DNA of 64,000 nucleotides, taken from Mermis nigrescens (Eukaryota > Nematoda > Enoplea > Mermithida > Mermithidae). Below, piece by piece: positions 55,501-56,001 of the stretch; the first letter of the stretch is position 1; every line of letters begins with the position of its first letter. The notes under the pieces were generated by a model, which saw nothing but the letters and a program-made list of their open reading frames with translations, had not been told where the DNA came from and ran no database searches. The position numbers and the translations under genes were made by a program. The stretch covers positions 765,534 through 829,533 of the forward strand of contig JAVLUZ010000146.1 of NCBI GenBank assembly GCA_036768485.1, in the 5' to 3' direction.

Positions 55501-55945
55501 GGGAGTATGCACCCCCCCCCCCGAGAAACCAAAATACCCCCAATTCAAATTTTGAAAATTTTTTCGCAATTTTTCGATGCCAATGGATAGTGCTCGATGA
55601 GAAACGTTAAAAAATGGTGTTTTTTCGCCATACCACCATTTTTAAGGCCAGTTTTTGACCTTAGAAAAATCTGGCACCCCTCCCAGAATTTTGGTGCCGC
55701 CTACCTATGCTCGGGTTCCCTGGATAATCAATATGCTCAGCTCAATTATATTCGAAAAGCGGTTTAAAAAAATTAAGCTTGTCGTATCGTTAGCGTTTTT
55801 CACTCGTTTTTTAATTACGGATATTCGTGAGTATTTTTTAGGCGAATTAAGCGATTCGAACATTTCGACGGATCACGAAGTTAGACGGCAATATTTCCGG
55901 AAAATGACATCGACCTTCGATACTGAAAACTTGACGATAAAATAG
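856..55945 (+). CDS. NUP205: Nuclear pore complex protein NUP205 (Nup192 family), 25 exons, 5' end outside the window
   Basis: This is the alpha-helical scaffold nucleoporin of the inner ring of the nuclear pore, partner of NUP93 and NUP35 in the family. I recognised it from successive translated blocks that follow vertebrate NUP205 in order: EEFLLRRIHAFIT, LLKFVRTCGDS, ELDELESRSESYPVSSA, RAYRNNAEK, TPKNCLHAVMALV, EPTLRYLRSNYDF, RRHAFDSWRQLTEIAL, MYGSLMNFI, CKDASDGPEI. Exon ends were chosen by GT/AG sites that keep the frame; all joins but one agree in phase. Exons sum to about 1340 codons over 55 kb. Introns hold transposons, a K2P channel gene and long-TIR elements. The start codon and about 330-390 N-terminal residues are left of the window. 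The stop lies earlier than in vertebrates. The family assignment is very sure; individual boundaries are less so. Confidence 0.93.
1160..1342. repeat. (ATT)n microsatellite in NUP205 intron 1
   Basis: About 180 bp of nearly pure trinucleotide with a few interruptions. It produces long meaningless poly-Leu and poly-Ile reading frames. Confidence 0.95.
1546..1749 (+). CDS. NUP205: NUP205 window exon 2
   Basis: Begins after ttattaag and ends at CAG before gtgata; phase 0-0, 68 codons. The block HFEYFLLLIGDFYANNALKL matches the family's LEHLMLLIGELY region. The 5' boundary is the less certain end, because the acceptor tract is weak. Confidence 0.78.
1750..3510 (+). other. NUP205 intron with low-complexity A-rich and AATA tracts and a degenerate C-type element
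   Basis: 1864-2240 is purine-rich low complexity; 2364-2392 is (ATAA)n; 2410-2450 is (ATA)n. About 2740-2950 looks like a worn C-type element (ACATGTTAGAG start, GGG/CCC-rich ends, TTACATGT end). No coding exon was seen. Confidence 0.6.
3511..3664 (+). CDS. NUP205: NUP205 window exon 3
   Basis: Acceptor cttgctcag, donor gtatgt, phase 0-1. LLKFVRTCGDS followed by TLYIAYLHMLTGLC aligns directly with the vertebrate sequence, including the Y-x-x-Y-L-x-M-L core. The donor sits 29 bases before a CATACATG-type transposon (3694-3907). Confidence 0.9.
3694..3907. mobile_element. C-type element with CATACATG ends
   Basis: Ends CATACATGTAAC and GTTACACGTATG are inverted repeats; ACATACAT flanks both sides exactly (8 bp, though the sequence is simple). 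The interior has the family's G-run and TTTGGTCAAAAA segments. Confidence 0.7.
4448..4635 (+). CDS. NUP205: NUP205 window exon 4
   Basis: Acceptor caatgacag, donor gtaaat, phase 1-0. The translation contains VSFDHFFRSLSTYYQALR and ELKGLQYWLRLT, matching the family's WEHFFHSL and GLIAFLQLT blocks. No transposon was seen in the intron before it beyond the 3694-3907 copy. Confidence 0.88.
5134..6147. mobile_element. Pogo/Tigger-like TA-flanked element, about 1.0 kb
   Basis: TACAGTCGAACTTGCTTAAT at the left is matched by the inverse of CGAAGTTCGACTGTA at 6147. TACGCATTATCC-like motifs recur internally on both arms. TA at both ends fits the mariner/pogo target. No transposase frame. Confidence 0.75.
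5678..6069. mobile_element. F-type element with CATACATG ends nested in the pogo-like element
   Basis: CATACATG and CATGTATG ends are flanked by an exact 8-bp duplication GTCCGGAC (5670-5677, 6070-6077). The interior carries CTCTTCGCGCCAT and TTTCTGACGAT-type modules found in other copies. Confidence 0.8.
7030..7257 (+). CDS. NUP205: NUP205 window exon 5
   Basis: Acceptor ttttttgtag, donor gttaga, phase 0-0, 76 codons. LVACEVPLELKSLMLKFLAS corresponds to the family's GLLQCSIPPVLKAELLKTLA helix pair. Confidence 0.9.
7355..7822. mobile_element. Palindromic Tc1/mariner-type MITE, about 470 bp
   Basis: CAGTTCTCGC near the left is matched by GCGAGAACTG at the right, and long arms with AACGCGTTTTCACGACC / GGTCGTGAAAAAGTG pair across the whole unit. 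A sister copy is at 34485-34950. It ends about 21 bases before NUP205 exon 6. Confidence 0.75.
7844..8041 (+). CDS. NUP205: NUP205 window exon 6
   Basis: Acceptor ttttacaacag, donor gtacta, phase 0-0, 66 codons. It carries two of the clearest family signatures, ELDELESRSESYPVSSALIE and RAYRNNAEK. A palindromic TA-flanked element ends about 21 bases upstream of the exon. Confidence 0.93.
8234..8621. mobile_element. D-type element
   Basis: Ends CAGGGCTGTATTTAGGGGGG and CCTGGATACGGGCCTG; flanks TCTGATTA and TCTGATTT form a 7/8 duplication. Contains GCGGCCGCCCCC close to the left end. Confidence 0.75.
9568..9708 (+). CDS. NUP205: NUP205 window exon 7
   Basis: Acceptor tttttaag, donor gtacac, phase 0-0, 47 codons. 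W at the start continues the NNAEK-W motif of the previous exon, then VAEFLYQLMAKLDI matches the family's VLEVFYKLL region. Confidence 0.85.
9809..10195. mobile_element. Two adjacent C-type copies
   Basis: ACATGTAACAGGC at 9809, GTACATGTTAGAG at about 9968 and GAGCCGTTACATGG at about 10195 mark ends. The bodies have the family's GGGGATCCCCC, TTTTTGGCC and AAAATGGCCG segments. Confidence 0.55.
10454..10833. mobile_element. F-type element
   Basis: CATACATG at 10454 and CATGTATG ending at 10833, with the same TTCTGACGAT-like and TGGCGCGAAGAGCC modules as the 5678 copy. Target duplication weak (5/8). Confidence 0.6.
11180..11811. mobile_element. A-type element, apparently a 1.5-copy chimera
   Basis: Starts CAGTGTTTTTTTGTG and ends TTGTACAAAAAAACAATG. 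The internal module GGCAGAAATTGCATTTC...GGCGCTTCGCGCC occurs twice (about 11270 and 11560), so two copies seem merged. Confidence 0.65.
12264..12663. mobile_element. A-type element, 400 bp
   Basis: Complete ends CAGTGTTTTTTTTGTAC and GTACAAAAAAAACACTG. Internal GGGCGCGAAGCGC palindrome at 12430 and GCGCGCGCC at 12522. Confidence 0.75.
12812..13036. mobile_element. E-type MITE, 225 bp
   Basis: Ends with CACGTGTG and has GATGGGCAGC at the left; flanks TTTGGCAT and TTTGGCAC form a 7/8 duplication. Shares the ACTATCCATTGGCAT core with other E copies. Confidence 0.75.
13593..13650 (+). CDS. NUP205: NUP205 window exon 8 (58 bp micro-exon)
   Basis: Acceptor atttcaag, donor gtaatt, phase 0-1. VVGLIDQGLEILDKFVPFQ aligns with the LLEEGVKQLDTYAPFPG block, and the phase fits both neighbours. 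A CA repeat begins about 20 bases downstream. Confidence 0.8.
13671..13704. repeat. (CA)n microsatellite
   Basis: About 17 uninterrupted CA units shortly after the NUP205 micro-exon donor. Confidence 0.95.
13876..14382. repeat. 500-bp (ATT/AAT)n field
   Basis: Imperfect trinucleotide with strand switches (ATT to AAT and back), which makes it able to fold on itself. No coding signal; poly-Ile/Leu frames are artefacts. Confidence 0.9.
14766..14955 (+). CDS. NUP205: NUP205 window exon 9
   Basis: Acceptor aaaaaag, donor gtaagc, phase 1-2. The join recreates the Gly of PFQG. MEELEKTTLFLLKLILVTLE and the D-Y-I-V-K-I end match the family's HLEKAVQHCLALLNLTLQ and VVNIARY. A B-type MITE begins 30 bases past the donor. 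Confidence 0.85.
14985..15171. mobile_element. B-type MITE, 187 bp, exact target duplication
   Basis: Ends CAGGCACTTAGC and ATACATGCCTG; GAGACAAA flanks it exactly on both sides (14977-14984, 15172-15179). It sits 30 bases after the NUP205 exon 9 donor. Confidence 0.85.
15310..17175 (+). other. NUP205 intron without recognised gene; ATTA-rich repeat and assembly gap
   Basis: 15960-16060 is a (TTAATTAA)-type repeat. I saw no exon and no complete transposon on either side of the gap; missing bases could hide one. Confidence 0.5.
16396..16500. other. Assembly gap (105 N)
   Basis: A run of 105 undetermined bases inside a NUP205 intron. Confidence 1.
17176..17296 (+). CDS. NUP205: NUP205 window exon 10
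   Basis: Acceptor tgttttacag, donor gtcagt, phase 2-0. LPEHSLVAVKILALLNSIPS corresponds to the family's ELAFESAKILCCIS segment. The intron before it contains the assembly gap. Confidence 0.85.
17477..17576 (+). CDS. NUP205: NUP205 window exon 11
   Basis: Acceptor ttcttattag, donor gtatag, phase 0-1. LSSRILNGFTQCLGLDELDA matches the family's ISQKLMAGFVECLD motif. The preceding intron is short (180 bp). Confidence 0.85.
17715..18140. mobile_element. A-type element, left end worn
   Basis: CTTTTCGGGACCGTCTTTTT through CCTTGTACAAAAAGATAGTG, with the GGCGCTTGGCGCC and GGCACTTCGCGCC modules. It directly precedes another A copy. Confidence 0.6.
18154..18587. mobile_element. A-type element with exact target duplication
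   Basis: Starts CAGTGTTTTTGTTG and ends TATAAAAAAACTG. ACTGATAG flanks it exactly (18146-18153, 18588-18595), showing it inserted right behind the older A copy. Confidence 0.85.
19250..19421. mobile_element. B-type MITE, 172 bp
   Basis: CAGGCACGTAGCTGG to GAGCTACGTGCCTG. Flanks TCTCATAT and CTCTATAT are similar, not identical. Confidence 0.75.
19879..20050. mobile_element. B-type MITE abutting the acceptor of NUP205 exon 12
   Basis: CAGGCACGTAGCTGG to GATACGTACCTG. Flanks TTCTCCGC (left) and TTCTTCGC (right) form a 7/8 duplication, and the right copy is the pyrimidine tract of the exon's acceptor. Confidence 0.85.
20061..20228 (+). CDS. NUP205: NUP205 window exon 12
   Basis: Acceptor ttcttcgcag, donor gtaata, phase 1-1. 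The translation carries KIRAQTVSAVLEMLIEDI and FFLLGFDLKS, matching the family's HETRIHILNLLI and LYLLGFELKK. The acceptor tract coincides with the right target duplication of a B-type transposon ending at 20050. Confidence 0.88.
20229..20357. repeat. (TAAA/AATAA)n low-complexity repeat
   Basis: Imperfect AAATAAATAA units immediately after the exon 12 donor. Confidence 0.85.
20476..22667. mobile_element. 2.2-kb element with about 300-bp terminal inverted repeats
   Basis: TCGAAAAGCCACTAAGGATT at the left end is matched inverted at 22667, and the arms stay alignable for about 300 bp (to about 20755 and 22380). The interior is AT-rich with one short ORF (20911-21096). No clear target duplication was found. 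It sits in the same NUP205 intron as the 23044 element. Confidence 0.75.
20911..21096 (+). CDS. Short ORF (61 residues) in the 20476-22667 element, possible transposase remnant
   Basis: Preceded by a good acceptor (gttttttcag), so it may be an exon. It reads as protein: SICGEGKGFKAVFRLKLNTI then EIKAWKLEIERSS. The pattern of an extended strand then a W-containing helix recalls N-terminal segments of MULE-type transposon proteins, but that is an impression, not an alignment. Confidence 0.35.
   Translation: MDDNYLYFESSLPSCTDFKIQSICGEGKGFKAVFRLKLNTIDEIKAWKLEIERSSRINWNV
24021..24299 (+). CDS. Unrecognised 92-residue ORF inside the long-TIR element
   Basis: ATG to TAG. The N-terminal half is basic and aromatic (NYSKYFFRTCNKLRLNYDAA); the C-terminal half is Pro/Glu-rich and helical (PAEQAPALTAEELKKMLEES). 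A separate ATG frame just upstream (23910-23999, MPSTIETSFCLSEAFS) stops before it, so the pair may be exons or a frameshifted whole. AATAAA lies 34 bases after the stop. I recognise no domain. Confidence 0.5.
   Translation: MKGSNYSKYFFRTCNKLRLNYDAANLKAFLFKKMIRIGTSAKQNDNIELYIDKRMANLPEPKLKPAEQAPALTAEELKKMLEESGIILPTIR
24334..24339 (+). terminator. Polyadenylation signal AATAAA after the 92-residue ORF
   Basis: Hexamer 34 bases downstream of the ORF stop, followed by an A-rich tract. It suggests the ORF is, or once was, a transcribed gene. Confidence 0.4.
24370..24636. mobile_element. E-type MITE nested in the long-TIR element
   Basis: Ends TAGGGGTGGGC and GCCCACGTGTG; exact duplication AGTGCGAC (24362-24369, 24637-24644), extendable to 11 bases (GTGAGTGCGAC). 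It is younger than its host element. Confidence 0.85.
24883..24890 (+). promoter_or_regulatory. TATA box (TATAAAAG) before the 135-residue ORF
   Basis: A consensus TATA motif 78 bases upstream of the ATG at 24968, in a region of repeated ATGTGCA motifs, which is a natural core-promoter layout. Confidence 0.45.
24968..25375 (+). CDS. Unrecognised acidic 135-residue ORF inside the long-TIR element
   Basis: ATG to TAG, ending inside the right inverted repeat. Residues about 25-50 are an Asp/Glu-rich tract; then comes NPFWRRIMECSLENMNPF and a helical segment with conserved-looking hydrophobics (ELQVEAFYAKFVEKLRHFHD). It is served by a TATA box. No family recognised; it could be a captured host gene fragment or an element-encoded accessory protein. 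Confidence 0.5.
   Translation: MYTLNRLRKLVHGVTKSEDVFTEVESVSEEENNINSDVDDEDDEYETDDCYTYKSDLNNPFWRRIMECSLENMNPFPGSIQELQVEAFYAKFVEKLRHFHDDHVFLHEAMVYSDIQRKLSSVYVAFPAYSNLSCL
26215..26880. mobile_element. C-type element interrupted by an A-type element
   Basis: CATACATGCAATAGG at the left and TTCCATGTATG at the right, with the usual CCCAAAATTGG and TTTGGCCAAAAATTGG modules, separated by the A copy 26304-26756. Confidence 0.65.
26304..26756. mobile_element. A-type element nested in a C-type element
   Basis: CAGTGTTTTTTGTATTCGGC to TGTACAAACAAATACTG; flanks CCCCTTCC and ACCCTTCC form a 7/8 duplication. Confidence 0.8.
27477..27707 (+). CDS. NUP205: NUP205 window exon 13
   Basis: Acceptor tttgtcttag, donor gttggt, phase 1-1, 77 codons. 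TPKNCLHAVMALVDS and EPTLRYLRSNYDFVYKF are strong matches to the family. The intron upstream is 7.2 kb and holds two long-TIR elements. Confidence 0.92.
27835..28217. repeat. 164-bp tandem repeat, 2.3 copies, before NUP205 exon 14
   Basis: Units start at about 27835, 27999 and 28164 with GAATCTAGTGACTGAATCAT-like sequence. The last, partial unit ends 12 bases before the exon 14 acceptor, so each full unit carries a copy of the sequence that serves the branch-point region. Confidence 0.8.
28230..28367 (+). CDS. NUP205: NUP205 window exon 14
   Basis: Acceptor ttggtttcag, donor gtataa, phase 1-1. GWSMRIAAIELKSLL followed by YLNRLLNVLLD matches MSWLMKTASIELR and TQRLLHLLLDD. A 164-bp tandem repeat ends about 12 bases before the exon. 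Confidence 0.9.
28990..29058 (+). CDS. NUP205: NUP205 window exon 15 (69 bp, tentative)
   Basis: Acceptor atgcttcag, donor gtatct, phase 1-1. It fills the variable linker before the next exon; only HSFSKHHSLVGHV is available to align, so support comes mainly from phase and position. Confidence 0.6.
29123..29223 (+). CDS. NUP205: NUP205 window exon 16
   Basis: Acceptor attctttcag, donor gtacgt, phase 1-0. FKLLQLLDFIRVDDD and LEYLDTAKISQ match the family's KILNILDSIDF and LDFFDRAQIEQ. The intron on its left is only 64 bp. Confidence 0.85.
29735..29872 (+). CDS. NUP205: NUP205 window exon 17; 3' boundary uncertain
   Basis: Acceptor taacgtccag, phase 0 start. LGLHEVLRAEALSLQG and FIGQSHLL match the family's KLLHRVLVAEVNALQG and AIGQRPLL. 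The obvious donor gtatca at 29873 leaves phase 0, which does not fit the next exon. Phase-compatible choices are gttgac at 29863 (phase 2, joining to 31762) or gtgttt at 29889 (phase 1, joining to 31770), the latter inside a transposon end. Confidence 0.75.
29887..30499. mobile_element. A-type element 14 bp after the NUP205 exon 17 donor
   Basis: CAGTGTTTTTTTGTACAAGG at the left; the right end is worn (AAAAAACCCG). Flanks ATTTTAAC and ATTTTGAA are similar. A B-type MITE is nested at 30020-30180. Confidence 0.7.
30020..30180. mobile_element. B-type MITE nested in an A-type element
   Basis: CAGGTACATAGCTGG to TAGACGTGCCTG; flanks GTTAAAAC and GGTAAAAC form a 7/8 duplication. Confidence 0.75.
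31237..31615. mobile_element. F-type element
   Basis: GGACCATGAAAATTC at the left, GATCATGTATATATGG at the right, with TTTCTGACGATGCTCTATCT identical to the 10454 copy in inverse arrangement. Confidence 0.55.
31770..31969 (+). CDS. NUP205: NUP205 window exon 18
   Basis: Acceptor agttcttcag (or cttaag ending at 31761), donor gtaagt, ends in phase 0. RVLQCIVQYNKLQ and RRHAFDSWRQLTEIAL are among the strongest matches to vertebrate NUP205 in the window. Confidence 0.92.
32645..33380. mobile_element. Palindromic TA-flanked element, 736 bp with about 300-bp arms
   Basis: TACAGTTGTCGCCATGAAAG pairs with CTTTCATGGCGACCACTGTA, and the arms stay paired to the GCAAGCC region near 32930/33095. Each arm has GCGCGCACGTGAATG twice. 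Confidence 0.85.
33390..33740. repeat. Tandem/inverted field of about 45-bp GCTATATAGCT...TTTTCTGAG units
   Basis: The first half reads CTTTTTGGGCTCAGAAAATT repeatedly and the second half reads its inverse (TTTTCTGAGNCCAAAAAGGC). A related field lies at 44395-44700. Confidence 0.75.
33946..34181. mobile_element. E-type MITE with exact target duplication
   Basis: CATACCAGGATGTGG to GCGCCCACCTATG; GTCTCGAC flanks it exactly on both sides. Confidence 0.85.
34485..34950. mobile_element. Tc1/mariner-type palindromic MITE, second copy
   Basis: TACAGTGCTCGCCACGATAT at the left pairs with ATTTCGTGGCGATAACTGTA at the right. The centre (34660-34810) is a second palindrome of alternating CATATG/GCGCA motifs. 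Confidence 0.85.
35455..36038. mobile_element. F-type copy followed by a C-type copy
   Basis: AACATGGATAG at 35459 through AACCATACATGTATTGG at about 35821 is F-like; GGCTCGAAATTTTCGG to CCTCTTACATGAC (36033) is C-like. They share the junction. Confidence 0.5.
36137..36392 (+). CDS. NUP205: NUP205 window exon 19
   Basis: Acceptor tacactcag, donor gtataa, phase 0-1, 85 codons. It is GC-richer than its surroundings and runs of GCG/TCG codons give AAALTLTSALRSQF. FQKLLQFMTKSG aligns with the family's LKKLLDFILKTGG. Confidence 0.82.
36446..36797. mobile_element. Composite E-type remnants after NUP205 exon 19
   Basis: AATGGGCAGCAACC at the left and GGTGCTGCCCACG at the right, with the ATTGATAGTGCTTGATGAGAA core inverted relative to the first part, suggest two partial copies. 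Confidence 0.5.
37210..37968. mobile_element. A-type element, 759 bp, containing an (AT)n tract
   Basis: CAGTGTTTTCTGTACAAGG to GTACAAAAAAAACACTG; flanks ATTGCGAC and ATTGTGAC form a 7/8 duplication. The body is partly duplicated, like the 11180 copy. Confidence 0.8.
37482..37551. repeat. (AT)35 microsatellite
   Basis: Seventy bases of uninterrupted AT dinucleotide, expanded from the AAGATATAT module of the A-type element. Confidence 0.95.
37969..39193 (+). other. NUP205 intron with no recognised element
   Basis: Unique-looking AT-rich sequence. GACAAAGATTTTGAGACTCG at about 38378 repeats a motif seen at 15174, the remains of another repeat. Confidence 0.4.
39194..39271 (+). CDS. NUP205: NUP205 window exon 20
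   Basis: Acceptor tttcttgcag, donor gtacgc, phase 1-1, 26 codons. ISRALMYGSLMNFIRL aligns with VRTHLYGSLLYYLQI. A D-type MITE starts 22 bases after the donor. Confidence 0.85.
39294..39459. mobile_element. D-type MITE, 166 bp, exact target duplication
   Basis: CAGGGGCGGATTTAGG to CCTAGATACGCCACTG; CATATGAC flanks it exactly (39286-39293, 39460-39467). It lies 22 bases past the exon 20 donor. Confidence 0.9.
39997..40478. mobile_element. D-type element
   Basis: TAGGCACGGATTTAAAGGG to CCTGGATCCGCTACTG; flanks TTTGCACA and TTTGCATA form a 7/8 duplication. Confidence 0.75.
40787..40932 (+). CDS. NUP205: NUP205 window exon 21
   Basis: Acceptor gttttag (alternative aaaag ending at 40780, same phase), donor gtaggt, phase 1-0. 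EIVDQLCKDASDGPEICR matches MEVVCRDACDGHEIGR. About ten residues present in vertebrates before this block are missing, so a short exon may have been overlooked or lost. Confidence 0.85.
41424..41577. mobile_element. B-type MITE, reverse orientation
   Basis: CAGGCACGTATCTCTGG to CGGCCAGTTACCTG, with GGACCCCCC and GTGTTGGTCCCCC modules. Target duplication unclear. Confidence 0.7.
42363..42763. mobile_element. C-type element upstream of the K2P gene, exact target duplication
   Basis: CATACATGTAACGG to CCGTTACATGTATG; AACCACGA flanks it exactly (42355-42362, 42764-42771). The body contains two to three internal repeats of the CGGCCATTTTTAAGGG module. It ends 112 bases before the channel ATG. Confidence 0.85.
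42876..43901 (+). CDS. Two-pore-domain (K2P/TWIK-like) potassium channel, main exon, nested in a NUP205 intron
   Basis: A 341-residue ORF with the K2P plan. The first membrane segment is near residues 24-47 (LWTFYALYLSGGAFVFCWLE), followed by a long extracellular loop to about residue 125. The first pore has W-x-F then CTTIGYAN, followed by GGQIFGLFYTIFGIFFTLIL. After an intracellular link come the third segment (VAILATIGYLYLGSLGQ), the second pore (CFYTLTTVGTNFEVTP) and the fourth segment (VFVLIYIFIGLAIFSLLID). K2P channels dimerise to carry background potassium current. The filters here read T-I-G-Y-A and T-V-G-T-N, so the second glycine is lost in both. The reading may not end at 43901: a donor at 43855 (phase 1) can join the exon at 44907. 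Start chosen as the first ATG before segment 1. Confidence 0.85.
   Translation: MFHKSTNNPIRLLKWAKVIYHRLGLRHVVLWTFYALYLSGGAFVFCWLESDNQKSARFAKNARLVSNRRSFVDNQILSSLFNNTDTLLFINGRKTRLIAAKLRDLLIAYERKLDDDYSIKLAKFDWTFPDCLLYAASLCTTIGYANFLRPMTRGGQIFGLFYTIFGIFFTLILLRDVGRLIAKLLAYPSVLLVKFWDAFRYITLKSIDTIEELKHERDQLCSPAKTLFSDSVLRIPNLVAILATIGYLYLGSLGQCILQPHLSLRDSFFSCFYTLTTVGTNFEVTPHNQNYFVFVLIYIFIGLAIFSLLIDLFYAKLLFAYTPIQACIEGVHIFPTYSLWD
44395..44700. repeat. Related GCTATATAGC/TTTTCTGAGC repeat field in the K2P intron
   Basis: Same building blocks as 33390-33740: GGCTAGTTTTCTGAGCACAA-like units in both orientations with TATATAGCC cores. Confidence 0.65.
44795..44890. mobile_element. E-type fragment
   Basis: CATACATGGGCAGCAACAAAATTCTTGGG matches the left end of E copies; the right end is lost near the tail exon. 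Only the diagnostic first bases are recognisable. Confidence 0.5.
44907..45331 (+). CDS. Probable C-terminal cytoplasmic-tail exon of the K2P channel
   Basis: Acceptor gtctttcag; open to TAA at 45331, about 140 residues with coding-like composition (DALPVYVEPIHTSLIYSRLG, many Ser/Asp, then RRKRRLRFKF). It follows the channel by 1 kb on the same strand, and a phase-1 donor at 43855 fits its phase-1 start. The function is inferred only from position. The ORF also runs upstream into an E-type transposon fragment, so its start depends on the splice model. Confidence 0.5.
45335..46245 (+). other. Intron/intergenic sequence with transposon remnants
   Basis: GGGGGTATTACCCCCACCTC at about 45570 and CGGCGCTTCGCGCCGAC at about 45688 are modules of the A/D/F families; no complete element and no exon. 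Confidence 0.4.
46250..46460 (+). CDS. Possible last exon of the K2P channel
   Basis: Acceptor cgtaacgcag, phase 2, about 70 codons to TGA. A phase-2 donor (gtttaa) at 45274 in the previous exon would join them as RRLR then NTRYTQ. The translation is basic then acidic (RPLKRRINSRYKANKLHANY, then SSNDDVKDLIQETYGDQ), reads like protein and contains no transposon similarity. The donor is not a consensus one. Confidence 0.35.
46932..47175. mobile_element. E-type MITE
   Basis: CATAGGTGGGCGGCACCAAA to CACATCCAGGTATG, with the ACTATCCATTGGCATC core. The flanking duplication is not clear. Confidence 0.7.
47180..48590 (+). other. NUP205 intron with no recognised gene
   Basis: Mostly unique AT-rich sequence. 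An A-type end fragment lies at 47997-48060 (CACTGTTTTTTGTACGAGC), and GGCGCGAAGCGCC stands at 48098. A short direct repeat (ACCTGAGATTACACAAAGAT) occurs at about 48370-48410. Confidence 0.45.
48590..49240. repeat. Three tandem C-type units
   Basis: AAGATGGCCAAGGACCATGC-like blocks recur at about 48660, 48860 and 49030, each followed by GTAACAGGGNTTTGGG, CTCAAAGTTAGACGTC and AAAACTTGCGATTTTTGGCT. The second and third units are close to identical. Confidence 0.7.
49662..50010. mobile_element. D-like element before NUP205 exon 22
   Basis: CAGGCCCGTTTTCAGGGTGG at the left and CCCCTTAAATTCGGTCCTAC at the right resemble D ends and the 8234 copy reversed. No clear duplication. It ends about 30 bases before the exon. 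Confidence 0.5.
50039..50236 (+). CDS. NUP205: NUP205 window exon 22
   Basis: Acceptor cgtcctttag, donor gtaaat, phase 0-0, 66 codons. TLAINCLSAILAQD, ARGYLSHQIANLLSEDD and PLYIFLSRM match the family's MLALALLDRIV, NSGYLKVLVDSLVEDD and ALYTYESKM. The 9.1-kb intron before it holds the K2P gene. Confidence 0.88.
50450..50568 (+). CDS. NUP205: NUP205 window exon 23
   Basis: Acceptor atcttacag, donor gtgagt, phase 0-2. ALLTSLAECDGGVHLLMQCG aligns with AFLTRVAKIQQGALELLRSG, and the join to exon 22 is directly continuous in the family. Confidence 0.85.
50569..52031 (+). other. NUP205 intron with partial E/F remnants
   Basis: 50569-51440 is AT-rich with no recognised feature. 51460-51650 has E-like ends (GGTCGCTGCCCATGTATG), and 51900-51990 has an F-like end. 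No exon seen. Confidence 0.4.
52032..52203. mobile_element. B-type MITE, reverse orientation, exact target duplication
   Basis: First base changed (AAGGCACGTATCTCTGG) to CCAGCTACGTGTCTG; GTTTTTCA flanks it exactly on both sides. It lies about 70 bases upstream of exon 24. Confidence 0.85.
52273..52586 (+). CDS. NUP205: NUP205 window exon 24
   Basis: Acceptor tatatttaag, donor gtatgc, phase 2-1, 105 codons, the longest exon. RYRRALSSVLNFCLALLDHC and RFFATNQDALIFLLRSA match the family's RYRQILLPALQLCQVIL and QFLISHSDTIQAIL. Confidence 0.85.
52715..53064. mobile_element. A-type element, 350 bp, exact target duplication
   Basis: CAGTGTTTTTTTTGTATGCG to TTGTACAAAAAAAACGCTG; GTGCGTGG flanks it exactly (52707-52714, 53065-53072). 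This is the cleanest reference copy of the family. Confidence 0.9.
53973..54201. mobile_element. E-type MITE, exact target duplication
   Basis: CATACGTGGGCAGC to ACGCCCAGGTGTG; CTCGTAAC flanks it exactly on both sides. Confidence 0.9.
54294..54871. mobile_element. A-type element interrupted by a D-type MITE
   Basis: Worn left end CTCGGTTTTTTTGTATCCGG, right end TTGCACAAAAAACACTG; flanks GGCAGCTG and GCCAGCTG form a 7/8 duplication. Confidence 0.75.
54657..54844. mobile_element. D-type MITE, 188 bp, nested, exact target duplication
   Basis: CAGGGGCGGATTTAGTGG to CCTGGATCCGCCACTG; CAAAGGGA flanks it exactly (54649-54656, 54845-54852). Confidence 0.9.
55498..55709. mobile_element. E-type MITE in the last NUP205 intron
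   Basis: CACACCTTGCGTGGGGAG to GCCGCCTACCTATG; flanks CTCGGGTC and CTCGGGTT form a 7/8 duplication. Confidence 0.8.
55842..55945 (+). CDS. NUP205: NUP205 last exon in this model, with stop codon
   Basis: Acceptor gtattttttag, phase 1, ending at TAG. GELSDSNISTDHEVRRQYFR fits the family's SELDVDVNEG region, but more weakly than other exons. No usable donor was seen between the match and the stop except gttaga at DHE. The AATAAA at 55996 supports this as the 3' end. Either the C-terminal domain is really shorter, or this is an alternative terminal exon. Confidence 0.6.
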
Positions 55946-55995
55946 CTTCTTTTCTAGCATCGTTTTTGTTACTTTGTTGATTTTGTTTTATCGCT

Positions 55996-56001
55996 AATAA
56001 A
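55996..56001 (+). terminator. NUP205: Polyadenylation signal AATAAA of NUP205
   Basis: Canonical hexamer 51 bases after the TAG stop, in a T-rich context. It is the only canonical signal close behind the stop. Confidence 0.6.
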
